Assembly: GCF_020080835.1 (NCBI RefSeq)
Contig: NC_058163.1
Coordinates: forward strand, 11,821,113-11,885,112
DNA: 64,000 nt
Direction: 5' to 3'
Source of the DNA: Cotesia glomerata
Lineage: Eukaryota > Arthropoda > Insecta > Hymenoptera > Braconidae
The notes under the pieces are model-generated. The model saw only the letters and a list, made by a program, of their open reading frames with translations, searched no databases and had not been told where the DNA came from. This document shows, piece after piece, positions 11,318 to 21,326 of the stretch. How positions within the stretch are numbered: position 1 is the first letter of the stretch; every line of letters starts with the position of its first letter. The translations under genes were made by a program, and so were the position numbers.

Positions 11318-11760
11318 TGTACACTGGGGTATGTCATTTTTAGGCTATATTTTTTTTACCGCTATACCAGAAAATCTGGTAGTTTATAGAAAATAAAAAA
11401 TTATGCCGCTAGGCTAAAGGGTCCAAGTCCAATAGCGGCTTAGCTCATCAAAAAATTCGATTTCCTATTTAAATAACACAGGAAATAATTTTTTTTGTTT
11501 TAAGTGGATTTTTCGTTATGAAAAAATTTTTTTTCTAAAAAATCTTCTTATGGTTTTTGTAGGAAATTAAATTTTCTACAAAAATATCTCTTTAGTTGAA
11601 GACGTTAGAACCACTAGTTTTGAAGATATAGCCCGGCAAACGATAACATTTAAAAAAAGACACATTAAATTCCATTTTATTTTCAATTTATTACTCTTAC
11701 ATGAATAAATTAATGTTATTGTACATTTTGGAGTACGTTTTAATACAATAATGTAAGTCA

Positions 11761-11954
11761 ATAGTATATTACACCCCTTGGGAAGGAAAATAAGAAAAGC
11801 CTCAGATCACACGTAATCAAACATGTGATCTGAGCTTTTCTTTTTTACTTTCCAAGGGCTGTATACTATTTTTTTGCCTGACGAAGGCGGAAAGCGGCAA
11901 CTTTGTTTAGCGCAGCGGGACGAAAGTTGTCACTTTCCGCCCGGAGGCCAAAAA
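11761..11954. mobile_element. Double-hairpin MITE, copy 1 (inside the left inverted repeat)
   Basis: Two adjacent palindromes. The first runs tagtatattacaccccttgg ... ccaagggctgtatacta around a loop of about 14 bases. The second runs ggcggaaagcggcaactttg ... caaaaa-side arms gtcactttccgcc. A second copy lies at 14,449-14,671. It interrupts the left terminal repeat of the host transposon: the right terminal repeat reads gtcaaattattatg without it. Confidence 0.75.
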
Positions 11955-12079
11955 ATTATTATGAATTAATCGTTATAATTACAAACATTATCTTCCTTAA
12001 AAATATTTTCCTTGAAAATTTATCTGTTTCAAGAACAATTTTTACTTAGTCGGACAGAAGCTTCGGGACTCCGCCATAT

Positions 12080-12376
12080 TTGTATTTTCATCGTTTTAGT
12101 ATACATAAAAGCATATGGTACTGTGCGCTTTCAGCGATTCAAGCTCCTCGACAGGATTTAGAATTTATGAAAGATTTACTGAATTACACAAAAATAAATA
12201 AAAATATTTCAGAAGTAGCATCAAAACAGTTCAGCAATCACTTGTGGTATCTATCTGAACAACTTATTTGTTTGTCATTATTTGATGATAATGTTAGTAT
12301 AGAAATCAAATTAAATTTAATTGAATCGATTCAGGAAAAAAAAGTCAAATTAAAAACTTTAAACGAATTAATGTAA
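12080..12376 (+). CDS. Unknown ORF inside the TIR transposon
   Basis: 98 codons from an ATG at 12,080 to a stop at 12,374-12,376. It is an all-helical-looking peptide with IQAPRQDLEFMKDLL, then HLWYLSEQLICLSLFDDNVS and a Lys-rich tail. The HLWYLSE...LFDD pattern reminds me of the C-terminal part of uncharacterised transposon proteins of arthropods and hydra, but I cannot name the family. It is too short to be a full transposase, so it is either a remnant of one or a passenger. No RNA-processing signals tie it to neighbours. Confidence 0.35.
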   Translation: MYFHRFSIHKSIWYCALSAIQAPRQDLEFMKDLLNYTKINKNISEVASKQFSNHLWYLSEQLICLSLFDDNVSIEIKLNLIESIQEKKVKLKTLNELM

Positions 12377-13508
12377 AAAATGTTAATATTAATTCCTTCT
12401 TAAACAAAAAATTGTATGATTTTGCGTCAGAAGAGTCGTTGATTATTTTTGAATGATTGAAACTCCCAACTGATTTTTTAAATTAACATCCTGATCGGTG
12501 AACATCTGACGAAAGTTACAATACTTGCTTAAAAATTTTTTTTTAATTTACACGTTATTAATAATGCTACGGAACGGGCTATCAAACTATCAGCATATAT
12601 AATTTTGTATACTTAAAATTAAATAATGCTGTGAAGCGGGAAAGAAGAGGAGTTACGGATAATTATTACGTGAAGCGTTCCAACATTCACGTAACAGGAT
12701 AATTGGGGGAGGAAGAGATTGAGAAAGGAATTAGGAAGGACCTTCTTAATGAGAGTTTATAGAATATGCGAGAAAAAGTTCAGATAGCTCGGTCTATACT
12801 AAATTTCCTTTTCGCTTATTCTATATACATTAAGATTATCACGGGCGGTCAAACTGATAGAAGCCTAAAATAAAAGCTTAACTGCTGATGAAGAGAAGAA
12901 GCAGTACTTATTGCAAGTTGTAGCTATGCACAGAAAAAATTTCCAAATGCTAACAAGCAGAAACTAATTTTAACATTTTAAGAAGAATAAAAAAATAAAA
13001 TTTTGTGTAATTATTACGATTAATTCATAATAATTTGACTTAGATTATTGTACTAAAACGAGTCAATACTTTAATTCAAAATTTTAATGCTCCAAAATGT
13101 ACAATAAAATTAAATTATTTATGTAAGAGTAATAAATTGAAAAATAAATGGAAGTTAATGTGTCTTTTTGTAAATGTTACCGTTTGACGGGCTATAACTT
13201 CAAATCTAGTGTTTCTACAGTCTTCGACCAAAGAAATATTTTTGTAGAAAATTTAATTTCCTACAAAAGCCATAAGAAGATTTTTTAGAAAAAAATTTTT
13301 TTCATAACGAAAAAATCAACTTTAAACAAAAAAAAATATTTCCTGTGTTATTTAAATGGGAAATCGAATTTTCTGATGAGCTAAGCCGCTATTGGACTTA
13401 AAGCCTTTAGCCCAGCGGCATAATTTTTTATTTTCTATAAACTATCCGATTTTCTGGTATAGTAGTAAAAAAAAAATATCGCTTAAAAACGACACACCCT
13501 AGTGTACA

Positions 13509-13974
13509 CCTGTTAAGAGAATTAAGCAAGAAGAGACTTGGACAAAGAGAACAGAGTATTTTTCATTAATGATAACAATAATAATTAATTTTTACACGCT
13601 TTATATTAGCTTCACTTGTATGTTTGTTTGTTTGTATGTTTATTTGTAACCGACTCCTTTGGGCTTGATTTTGACCCACTTCAAACGGTCAGATTTCATT
13701 TAAACTTAGTAGACTTATCGAGGACCGATGACAATACACTAATTTGATAAGATTATTCCAATATCCTAATTAGGATCATCAGAATTAAATTATTTTTTCA
13801 CGAATCCTTTGCGTGAGAGCAAGAGAGATAGGACAAGCGCGTGGTCTTGCGCATGCGTACCTTTCTGATTTGAGCACTCGGCTCGGCATAATAATCAAGG
13901 CAATAGTCATTATTACAGTTACTTATAATAATCACGGAATTAATAGTAGATTAAAATGAATAAGAGTTAAAAAC
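13509..13974. other. Intergenic, possible dispersed-repeat fragment
   Basis: AT-rich DNA with a GTTT microsatellite-like run near 13,620-13,650 (tatgtttgtttgtttgtatg) and a GC-richer patch near 13,800-13,890. No coding frame. The phrase tacacgctttatattagctt at 13,594 resembles the termini of the hairpin at 13,975-14,204. Confidence 0.35.
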
Positions 13975-14204
13975 TTAAAAACACGCATTTATAAATAAAC
14001 CAAACTAAAAAATAAAAAATAAATGTTAATAAGTTTGAATTAAGAATAGTGTAAAAATTTTAATAAATATAAATGAATAGTAGTGTAAATAAGAAAAAAA
14101 TGTATTTTATTTTAATAAAAGCGTGGGGTACTTTCTAAGATATTATCGAAATGATATTTTTGATTTTTTAGTTTGGTTTTCTGTATAAAGCGTGTTTTTT
14201 ATTT
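13975..14204. repeat. Short foldback element (inverted repeats of about 45 bp)
   Basis: Left arm aaaacacgcatttataaata aaccaaactaaaaaa is the imperfect reverse complement of the right arm ttttttagtttggttttctg tataaagcgtgttttt. The interior is about 130 bp of AT-rich DNA. MITE-like, superfamily unknown. Confidence 0.5.
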
Positions 14205-14448
14205 TTTTTTTTTAAATATTATTTATTATTATTATTATTATTACTATATCAATCATTGCAGACTTTGGCAGATCAGACCAAGCAATTTGGTCAATTGTTT
14301 TTAATAATTTGTAATTTTCATTATCATAATTGCGATTATTACTATCAACTATACAAGATATAAAAAGACTTAGACGATGAAAAGACTGTATTTTTAATAA
14401 TTTTTTAAAACAATTAACTATGGCATGCAGTTTTACTATTTAATTGGG
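14205..14448. other. AT-rich spacer with (TTA)n run
   Basis: Contains an ATT/TTA trinucleotide microsatellite at about 14,215-14,246. Nothing else recognised. Confidence 0.5.
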
Positions 14449-14671
14449 AATAGTATATTACACACCTAGGGAAGTAAAGTAAGAAATGTCTCAGAGCACA
14501 TGTAATTGTTGGCCGAGGCGAAGCCAAGGTCAACAAACATCTGATCTGAGGCTTTCTTATTTACTTCCCGAGGAGTGTATACTATTTTTTTGCTCGACGA
14601 AGGCAGGAAGCGGCAACTTCGTTTAGCACAGCGGGCCGAAAGTTGACGCTTTCTGCCTGTCGAGCAAAATA
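14449..14671. mobile_element. Double-hairpin MITE, copy 2
   Basis: Same double-palindrome architecture as 11,761-11,954, with matching ends (tagtatattacac..cctagg and ..gtcgagcaaaa) and the second stem-loop cgaaggcaggaagcggcaac / gaaagttgacgctttctgcc. It carries an extra loop segment (about 14,515-14,545) in the first hairpin. The minus-strand open frame across it is an artefact of the palindrome. Confidence 0.75.
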
Positions 14672-15009
14672 TCTTTGCAGAACATAAAAAAAAGGAATTT
14701 ATTTTTAATTTAAAAAAGAATTTTTTAAGTGAATTTATTTTATGTACTGACATAATAAAATATATAATTATTAAACTCTTATTTTTAATTATCATAAAAC
14801 ATAATAAAAATATTCTTTTTGTATTCAGCTCAACTGAGAATTTTAATTTTTTGATATATTATTATGTACCTACATAATAATAATTATTACTTAAAAAATG
14901 CCATTCGGCCTCACCCGAAATAGAAGGTAGATTTCACTTGATGTAAAATTCTCTTTATTTTTGCTATTATAATTTGTTGAAAACCAAATTTTTAAATTAA
15001 TTACAATAA
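14672..15009. other. AT-rich spacer, nothing recognised
   Basis: No coding frame, RNA gene or repeat identified. Confidence 0.5.
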
Positions 15010-15405
15010 AGAAGTTCTGCAAAAGTTTTCATGGTGTGGTTACTATTTTGATAATTATCATGGACTAGTTCGAAGATGAGCAAAATCTGTCTAAAAATAC
15101 TTTTACTATGAATCATAAATAGTGCAATAATAATATTAATAATGTACATCAAATTAAAGGCTATTTCATGAGCTATCACATGAATTTTTCAAAAATTAGC
15201 TATCTCTTTTCAATCAAAAGTTATACATCAATGAAGTGACCGAAAACGTAATTTTCACTATTTTGAAATTTTTAAATGGCCGCCATTTCTAAACTAATTG
15301 ACCGATTTTGCTCATCTTCGAACTCGTTCAAGGTAATTACCCTAAGAATATGTGTACCAAGTTTCATCAAGATCGGTTAAAAACTTTTGCAGATATTCTG
15401 ATTAA
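15010..15405. repeat. Foldback repeat
   Basis: Interrupted inverted repeat: aagttctgcaaaagtttt on the left is answered by aaaacttttgcagatatt on the right, and ctagttcgaagatgagcaaa by tttgctcatcttcgaactcg. The two arms are separated by unrelated sequence. Probably a decayed MITE. No coding frame. Confidence 0.5.
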
Positions 15406-15980
15406 TTATGACATATGATAGCAAAAATCAGGTGAAAATTCCACCATGAGGACTAATGCAATAGTTAGATTTCTAACGAAATCTACCTAAAAATTTAAGT
15501 GTAAACATAAAATTAATCTATTCTATTTTGATTATTTTGTAACATAAAATGTGCATTTTTCCTTTTAGTTATTAATTTTAAGATCATTTTTTTTTTTTAT
15601 TAAATAGTAAAACGGCGTGCTTGCCATAATAAACTGTCAATATTTTATTACTGACTGTTGCCTGTCTGCTTCAGGTGGCGTACAACATACTTTAATTTCA
15701 AATTTCATTGTCCCATACATAACATTAATACTGGGTCGAATACACAAAGTAATTGATTTGATATATTCTTTTAACTTTATAACTGTACAACATATGATAT
15801 GAAATCTGTATGAGTGATAGTTTAATCATTCTTGATTTTTCTATATTACTTATACCCTGCAATCTTTTTTGCAGTTAAAATGTCAAAACTCATTTTCGTT
15901 AAGTTCAACTTTAAAAAAAAAAAATTATCGTTTCAAATTGTAAACCTTTAAGTTCAATAATTTAATCATTTTTTATTTTT
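15406..15980. other. AT-rich spacer with a weak hairpin
   Basis: No gene recognised. ccctgcaatcttttttgcag at about 15,855 is a small hairpin. The 61-codon open frame at 15,617-15,802 has no supporting feature. Confidence 0.4.
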
Positions 15981-16122
15981 AACTTCCCGCTAAGAAAATC
16001 GAAGATTTTCAAAAATCGGGAAGTTATTGTTTTTACCCCGTTTTGCAAAAATCGAGTTTTCATCAGATCTCGACGTTTTAAGGTCACAGGAAGCTTCCCT
16101 GACTATTCCCGCGATGTTGTCA
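15981..16122 (-). repeat. Dispersed repeat R, right arm (copy 2, inverted)
   Basis: Reverse complement of 8,330-8,490, including the hairpin arms acttcccgctaagaaaatcg and gattttcaaaaatcgggaag and the cgttttgcaaaaatcgagtt block. It leads into the microsatellite that received LINE C. Confidence 0.75.
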
Positions 16123-16165
16123 CTATGTATGTATGTATGTATGTATGTATGTATGTATGTATGTA

Positions 16166-16198
<33 letters not shown>
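16123..16198. repeat. (ATGT)n(GT)n microsatellite
   Basis: About 12 ATGT units followed by about 14 GT units, next to the oligo-T that is the poly(A) tail of minus-strand LINE C. It is the complement of the ACAT/AC target used by LINEs A and B. Confidence 0.95.
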
Positions 16199-16235
<37 letters not shown>

Positions 16236-18190
16236 AGAGGTACGAAAAGCCTGTTAGCTCTACTTGCTCTGGCAACGGGATTTCAAGAAGCTCGTCGTAG
16301 TCTGCGTTCCATAGATCAGGCCCCATTATTGAGCCTTGCGGCACGCCAGCCGTTATGGCGTATTCTTGTGGGCCTTCAGTAGTTTCCACTATTAGCTTTC
16401 TATCGTCAAGGTAGTTGTCAACTAGTGCCAGATTTTCTGGCTCCGCGTCAAACTTGTGCTCCAGAGCGTCTAAAATGTCTCCCCAATTTGCGCTGTTAAA
16501 TGCGTTTTTGACATCTAGCGTGAGGAGAAGACGTACTTTACGAGCTTTGAGGCTACCAGACCATGCTTGTGTTGCTGTCTTTATGACTTTCTTGATCGCT
16601 CCGACTGTCGAATGACCTTTCCGGAAGCCATGCTGGTTGGTGGCAAAACCTCCAGCACGGTCGATGTCGTCGCGAAGTCTCCCTTGTATGAGCTTCTCGA
16701 GCAGTTTTCCAGCAATGTCTAGCATACAGAGTGGTCTAAACGACGAAGGTGTTATGTTCCCTTACCTTTGTCTAAGAGAACCAATCTCTGCCGTTTCCAG
16801 ACCGCGGAAAAGGTGCCAGTTGCCAAGCATGCGTTGTAGGTGTTCAGGAGTAAGTCTGGGTATTCCAGGGCTATAATCTTGATCACCGATGCCGGGATGC
16901 CATCAGGTCCAGGTGCCTTTCCTGTTTTGAGTGACTTGGCCGCGTCTTGTAGTTCCTTAGTTGTGAAGGGCGTTACTTCGTTGTTTTTAGTGTAGTGTTT
17001 CTTCTCCCGCGGCGGGTGTTTGGGGAAAAGCTCCGCTACGATGCTATCCATTAAGGCTGGAGACTTCGGCGCCTCTGGTGAAGCCTTTCCAAGTCGTTTG
17101 GCGACAATTTGGTAGGCTTTACCCCAGATGTCGTAGTCGAGATCATTGCAGATTACTTTCCACAACTTTGCTTTTACTTGCTTTGATGGCTCGATTTAGC
17201 ATCTTTTTGGCCTGCTTGTACTCTTTTGAATACAAGTCCTGGCTTGGGGAGCGTTTGGCGGCTCTCGTTGCGCGGCGACGTAGTTGATGGCACATTTTGC
17301 GAAGTTCCGCTATGTCTGTTGACCACCAGTACGCCGGCCTGCGAAAACTCCGGTTTTTCAACCGCGGCATAGAGGCGTCACATGCGGCGGAAATCTCCTT
17401 CATCGTATTTAGTACTGTCCTTTCTGTCTCGCTGCAAGTATCCGGAGTCGGGTTGTTCTGAAGGGTAGACCAGCTCCGTGCAAGTGAAGCTCGCAGTGCC
17501 TCTGGATCAAGCTTCCTGACATTCCACTTCCGCTTAGAAAGGTCGTGTTGTGGTACCAGAGCAGATGCCAATCCAACGTTAAATGTCACGAACTGGTGAT
17601 CACTGCCACTGTATTTTTCGGATACTGTCCAGTTTTCAATCATGTTGGCAATTTTTGGAGTCGCCAACGAAATGTCGAGGATGGACTCTTGGTACCCCGG
17701 TCTTCTGAAAGTCGTGGTGCTCCCAGTATTTAGCACTATGAGGTCGAGTCTAGCCACGACTCCAGCGACCTCGTTGCCTCTGGTGTCGGAGAAATCAGCG
17801 CCCCATTCAGCCGATTTAGCATTGAAGTCACCAGCTACGATAACTTCGCCGTCGAACTTGGTGAACGCCTCTTGTATATTTGCGCGTTTCTGTCCGGAAC
17901 ACACTAATCCCTTCGTTAGGTGAGAGATAGACGCTCATGAAGTAGGTTGTGGGGGTTTGAATCCAGACAAAACCTGCTCCACCTCCGCTGTTGTTGACGG
18001 TAACGTTCTTTGTGTTCACAATCCAAATTGCTGCCGTGCCCGTTTCGTCTGCGAACCATGTTTTACCTTCGATGTTTAGATATTGCTCGCAGATAAAGCA
18101 GACGTCAATTTTATCTTCGAAAACACGCTGGCGCAGCAGGTTTTGCGCCAAGGCGCACCTATTCAGGTTGCCTTGTAGTATGCGTGTCAT
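16236..18190 (-). pseudogene. LINE C ORF2 remnant: endonuclease and truncated RT
   Basis: Starts with ATG at 18,190-18,188 (MTRILQGNLNRCALAQNLL), overlapping the ORF1 stop as ATGA. Endonuclease: ICEQY near 18,090, frameshift near 17,905, catalytic GDFNAKSAEWG near 17,830, SDHQFV near 17,600. Frameshift near 17,160 in the linker, then PGPDGIP near 16,910 and LLDKGKGT near 16,770, another frameshift near 16,750, HGFRKGHSTVGAI near 16,630, DVKNAFNSANW near 16,500, and GVPQGSIMGPDLWNADY near 16,350-16,300. The protein is cut before the catalytic aspartates. Inactive. Confidence 0.83.
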
Positions 18191-19662
18191 TTCTGACCTT
18201 TCATGGCTTCTGCAAGTGCTTTGCGGAATGCCTTACACGCTCCAGTGCCAGAAATATGGCATAGACTATCCTGGGCATCTTTGTCCGAAGCACAAAGGAA
18301 GCATTTTAACTTCTCCGTGCAGTTTACGGCCTTGTGGTTCTCTCCGCCACATTTGTAGCAGCACCTGCTTCTGTCTGGTCCCGCACACTGACGTGTTTGG
18401 TGTCCATAACCAAGACATTTAAAACAACGTGTTACTTTTACTACTGGGCGTATACGACAGTTCACCAAACCGATCCGTATACGGGCCTTGTCAAGGGCCT
18501 TAATCGCATTGGGCTCGTCTAGTTCGCAGAAGGCTGCCCGATTACCTCGTGGTGTGGGTTTTGTCAAATTTACCCGTTTGACCTCCAGGTTGTCAGTGAA
18601 TTCACGTTTGAGTGCTTCACGGACTTCGCTCTCGGTAGAGATTTCATCTAAGTCGAGGATCTCGATCGTTGTTGTTGGTGTTAGCGTCTTGACTGTGCCG
18701 ATGTTTGCAGTGGCTGCCCTTACTGCATCGGTGAATGCCTTGCTGTCTTCGGACTTTCGAGCCATTTCAAGGAGAACGCCTCCGTGTTTCGTCTTTTTAA
18801 TAGACCTTATGTCTACGCCCGTCTCGACAGGGCTTACCTTGGCCTTGATTTCCTTCAGGAGATCGGCGTATGTTCGCCCTTCAGCTGGTTGGACTAGGAC
18901 AGCTATAGTTCTTGTCTTCTTCCTCCTTGGTTTCTTGGAGCCACCGCTGTTTGGCTGGTCTTGGGCTGTAGCAGTTTGAGTCACTGGCTCCTGTTCTTTC
19001 TTTTTCTTGTTTTGCCGAGTCACTTTGGTCCAGGTATCATCCCGGGCTGTCTTTTTCTGTGCTGGCTTGTCAATATCTGAGGAAGGGCTGGGCGTGGACA
19101 GCGGCCTCTTCTTGTTGCCATCTCCTTGCTGTGGTAATTTCTTAGGAGTGGTCAGAGGTGGCTGTGATTTTTTGTTCAGACTCGGAGATGTTTGAGTCGT
19201 TGACGCCGACTTCGTTGGTGATTTTTTGGCCAGCCTATATGCCGTACTAATAGACGAAACCAATTTTCTGATCTCATGGTGGAGATTCTTTTTGTCTTTT
19301 ATGAAGTCGGCTAACTCATCAATCTTGTTGCCGAGCCTCTCCATTGGTGACTGTTGGCCAGTGACGGTCGGTAGAGAGTTCATTCTTCCTCGGTGAGTTT
19401 GATTAGTGACAGGAGCAATAGGTCCTCCACTTTTTGAAGGAATGTTGCTCAGCTGTCCGTTCTCTGCCATCTGGGCTGATTTCGTACTCCCTGTAACCTT
19501 GCTAGCATTGCTAGACAGCAGAGCCATGGGGTCTACTCCACTGTTCAAACGGTCGCTTGATAACGACAAGTTTAGGCCCGTTTGCACGCCTTCTCTCGCC
19601 GGCACTGAGGTATCCATCCTCTGTACTGTAAACGATGTTTGAAAATCTTCTGACATTTCCAT
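18187..19662 (-). CDS. LINE C ORF1 (Gag-like protein), intact frame
   Basis: Open frame of about 490 codons, starting at the ATG at 19,662-19,660 (MEMSEDFQTSFTVQRMD). The frame is open upstream into the microsatellite, so an earlier start cannot be excluded. N-terminal half: low-complexity Ser/Thr/Lys-rich with a helical segment near residues 110-145 (RLGNKIDELADFIKDKKN) and a basic PKK/KKR region. C-terminal half: a small globular RRM-like region (about 245-385), then CFKCLGYGHQTRQC and CYKCGGENHKAVNC knuckles (CX2CX4HX4C) and a third C/H cluster (CFLCASDKDAQDSLCH). Such proteins coat LINE RNA. Unlike ORF2 of the same copy, this frame has no lesion I can see. Confidence 0.8.
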   Translation of the reverse strand: MEMSEDFQTSFTVQRMDTSVPAREGVQTGLNLSLSSDRLNSGVDPMALLSSNASKVTGSTKSAQMAENGQLSNIPSKSGGPIAPVTNQTHRGRMNSLPTVTGQQSPMERLGNKIDELADFIKDKKNLHHEIRKLVSSISTAYRLAKKSPTKSASTTQTSPSLNKKSQPPLTTPKKLPQQGDGNKKRPLSTPSPSSDIDKPAQKKTARDDTWTKVTRQNKKKKEQEPVTQTATAQDQPNSGGSKKPRRKKTRTIAVLVQPAEGRTYADLLKEIKAKVSPVETGVDIRSIKKTKHGGVLLEMARKSEDSKAFTDAVRAATANIGTVKTLTPTTTIEILDLDEISTESEVREALKREFTDNLEVKRVNLTKPTPRGNRAAFCELDEPNAIKALDKARIRIGLVNCRIRPVVKVTRCFKCLGYGHQTRQCAGPDRSRCCYKCGGENHKAVNCTEKLKCFLCASDKDAQDSLCHISGTGACKAFRKALAEAMKGQK

Positions 19663-19803
19663 ATCATCTTTTGCTAGGTTTTGGTCCACCCCGAGTATTC
19701 TGTTTCCTCGGTACCCGACGCATCTGACGTGCAGATATGCCGGGCATTCCCCTATCCGCCACCTGAGGAGGCGCCCGATGCGGGACCCAGCAAGCCCGAC
19801 ACG

Positions 19804-19805
<2 letters not shown>

Positions 19806-19864
<59 letters not shown>
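19806..19864. repeat. (GT)n microsatellite
   Basis: Near-perfect GT run, 5' flank of LINE C. It is responsible for the poly His-Thr and Cys-Val readings across it, which are not real coding. Confidence 0.95.
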
Positions 19865-19867
<3 letters not shown>

Positions 19868-20221
19868 GTATGTATAAGTATGTGAACCACTTATAACTTC
19901 TGAATGGCTAAACTGATCGGAACCTACCAAATGGCGTTCTAAAGAGTTCCCTCAAAATTCGATTTCCTGTGAACTTGAACTGATTCGGACCGATAGATTT
20001 TGAGAAATTTTTATAAATCTCAAAAAAACTAAGAAAAAAAAATTTTTTAAGGTGGTCTTTTTGGAATAACTTTTAAATGGTTTTATCGATCAACTCCAAA
20101 AACTAATCAGCTCTTAACCTTGAAAAACCACGTCGATCGCCGTAAATACGGTCAAAATCGGTTGATTCGTTCGAGAGATATCGAGAACGAAAGAAATCTG
20201 AAAAAAGTGTTTTTTTTACAT
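19865..20221 (-). repeat. Dispersed repeat R, left arm (copy 2, inverted)
   Basis: Reverse complement of the arm at 1-407. Matching blocks: gatcaactccaaaaactaat cagctcttaacc, aaccacgtcgatcgcc, cggtcaaaatcggttgattc gttc. Diverged by perhaps 20 percent by eye, hence not a recent duplication. Confidence 0.7.
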
Positions 20222-21326
20222 AACTTCGACATAAAATACAAATAAATTTCAATTATTTTATATTTACAGTACGAATGCATATCACGTTGTATTTATTTAT
20301 AAAAAAAAATTGGAAAGTTTTCAAAATCACGAATGAATGTGAATAATTTTTTATTCACTGTACGACCGAATATCAAATATTAATTATCTGTTAAAAATTA
20401 TTCGAAGCCATTGGAAATTGCGAAGGAAATTCAATAATTTTTTATTTAAAAAGTAACCAGATATAAAGTCTTATTTATTCATAGAAAATAATTGAAAAGT
20501 ATTCAAAATTACGAGTACATTTCAATAAATTTTTATTCACAGTGTGATCGGATGAATGTTTGCATTTATTCACAGAAAACAATTCAAAAGTATTCAAAAA
20601 TACAAATAAATTTCAATAATTTTATATTTACAGTACGAATGCATATCACGTTGTATTTATTTATAAAAAAAAATTGGAAAGTTTTCAAAATCATGAATGA
20701 ATGTCAATAATTTTTCATTTTCTGTACGACTGGATATCAAATATTAATTATCTGTTAAAAATTATTCGAAGGCATTGGAAATTGCGAATGAAATTCAATA
20801 ATTTTTTATTCAAAAAGTAACCAAATATGAAGTCTTATTTATTCATAGAAAATAATTGATAAGTATTCAAAATTACGAGTACATTTTAATAAATTTTTAT
20901 TCACAGTATGATCGGATATTAAGTTGCATTTATTCATAGAAAACAATTCAAAAGTATTCAGAAATACAAATAAATTTCAATAATTTTATATTTACAGTAC
21001 AACCGGATATAAAGGCTTATTTATTCATTGATAACAATTGAGAACAATTTAAAATCATTTATTTTTCTCTATTTTTTTTTAATTCCGCATTATATCCAAA
21101 TTCATGAACTATTTATCTATTCAAATGCATTGAACACAATTAAATATTTGAATTTTTCTTAATTTTTTTTTATACTTAAAAAGGTTTAAAATCTTTAAAC
21201 TATTTATCTATTCGGAAAAATTCATTTTTGCCTGAGCTGAATCAATCGTGAAATACAACTTGTTGAAAATAATTGAAATCATATCCAATTCAATTTTATT
21301 CAATCAATAATTTTAATCAGGGATTT
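20222..21326 (-). repeat. AT-rich satellite-like element, 364-bp period (4 x about 91)
   Basis: The phrase acaaataaatttcaataatt begins at 20,238, 20,602 and 20,966, spacing 364 bp. Within each unit four diverged monomers of about 91 bp recur (tttattcatagaaaataattg, ttcaaaattacgag...). Its outer edge at 21,326 (caataattttaatcaggg) is the exact reverse complement of the start of the element at 8,949. It is therefore the same family in opposite orientation with a different higher-order structure. Confidence 0.7.

Larger units (their letters stand above)
11318..13508. mobile_element. DNA transposon with about 0.5-kb terminal inverted repeats
   Basis: The left end (TGTACACTGGGGTATGTC at 11,318) and the reverse complement of the right end (TGTACACTAGGGTGTGTC, ending at 13,508) match, and similarity continues for roughly 0.5 kb. 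Matching landmarks: accagaaaatctggtagttt, ttatgccgctaggctaaa, ttgtaggaaattaaattttc, cattttattttcaatttatt and, after the inserted MITE, attattatgaattaatcg. If the element proper starts at CACT, it is flanked by TA on both sides. Superfamily is not assigned: TA flanks suggest Tc1/mariner-like, but CACTR ends also occur in CMC elements. The interior (about 12,000-12,990) holds one open frame. Confidence 0.75.
16199..19805 (-). mobile_element. R1-clade LINE C, internally deleted
   Basis: Close relative of LINE A on the opposite strand, with its 5' end kept. The 5' UTR begins at the (GT)n edge at 19,805 and contains the gtggcggatagg block shared with LINE B. ORF1 and most of ORF2 follow, then the coding sequence stops abruptly after the RT segment equivalent to the GF before FADE in LINE A and continues with only about 15 bases like the last bases of LINE A's 3' UTR (tacctctttat) and a 30-base A tail. 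An internal deletion of roughly 1.1-1.2 kb is inferred by comparison with LINE A. Confidence 0.85.

Noticed and set aside
14466..14795. 109-codon minus-strand frame over the MITE at 14.5 kb
   Set aside because: It is the double-hairpin sequence read through; the same reading is broken in the other copy.
16027..16257. Open frames across the ATGT/GT/T runs near 16.1 kb
   Set aside because: Produced by microsatellite and the A tail of LINE C; no codon structure.
19664..19930. His-Thr and Cys-Val repeat proteins near 19.8 kb
   Set aside because: Translation of the (GT)n microsatellite in different frames.
1..20221. The inverted R copies at 0-8.9 kb and 16-20.2 kb as ends of one composite transposon
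   Set aside because: R copies are diverged and differ in extent, the LINEs inside are independent families, and R also occurs in tandem at 8.7 kb, so a dispersed repeat explains it better.
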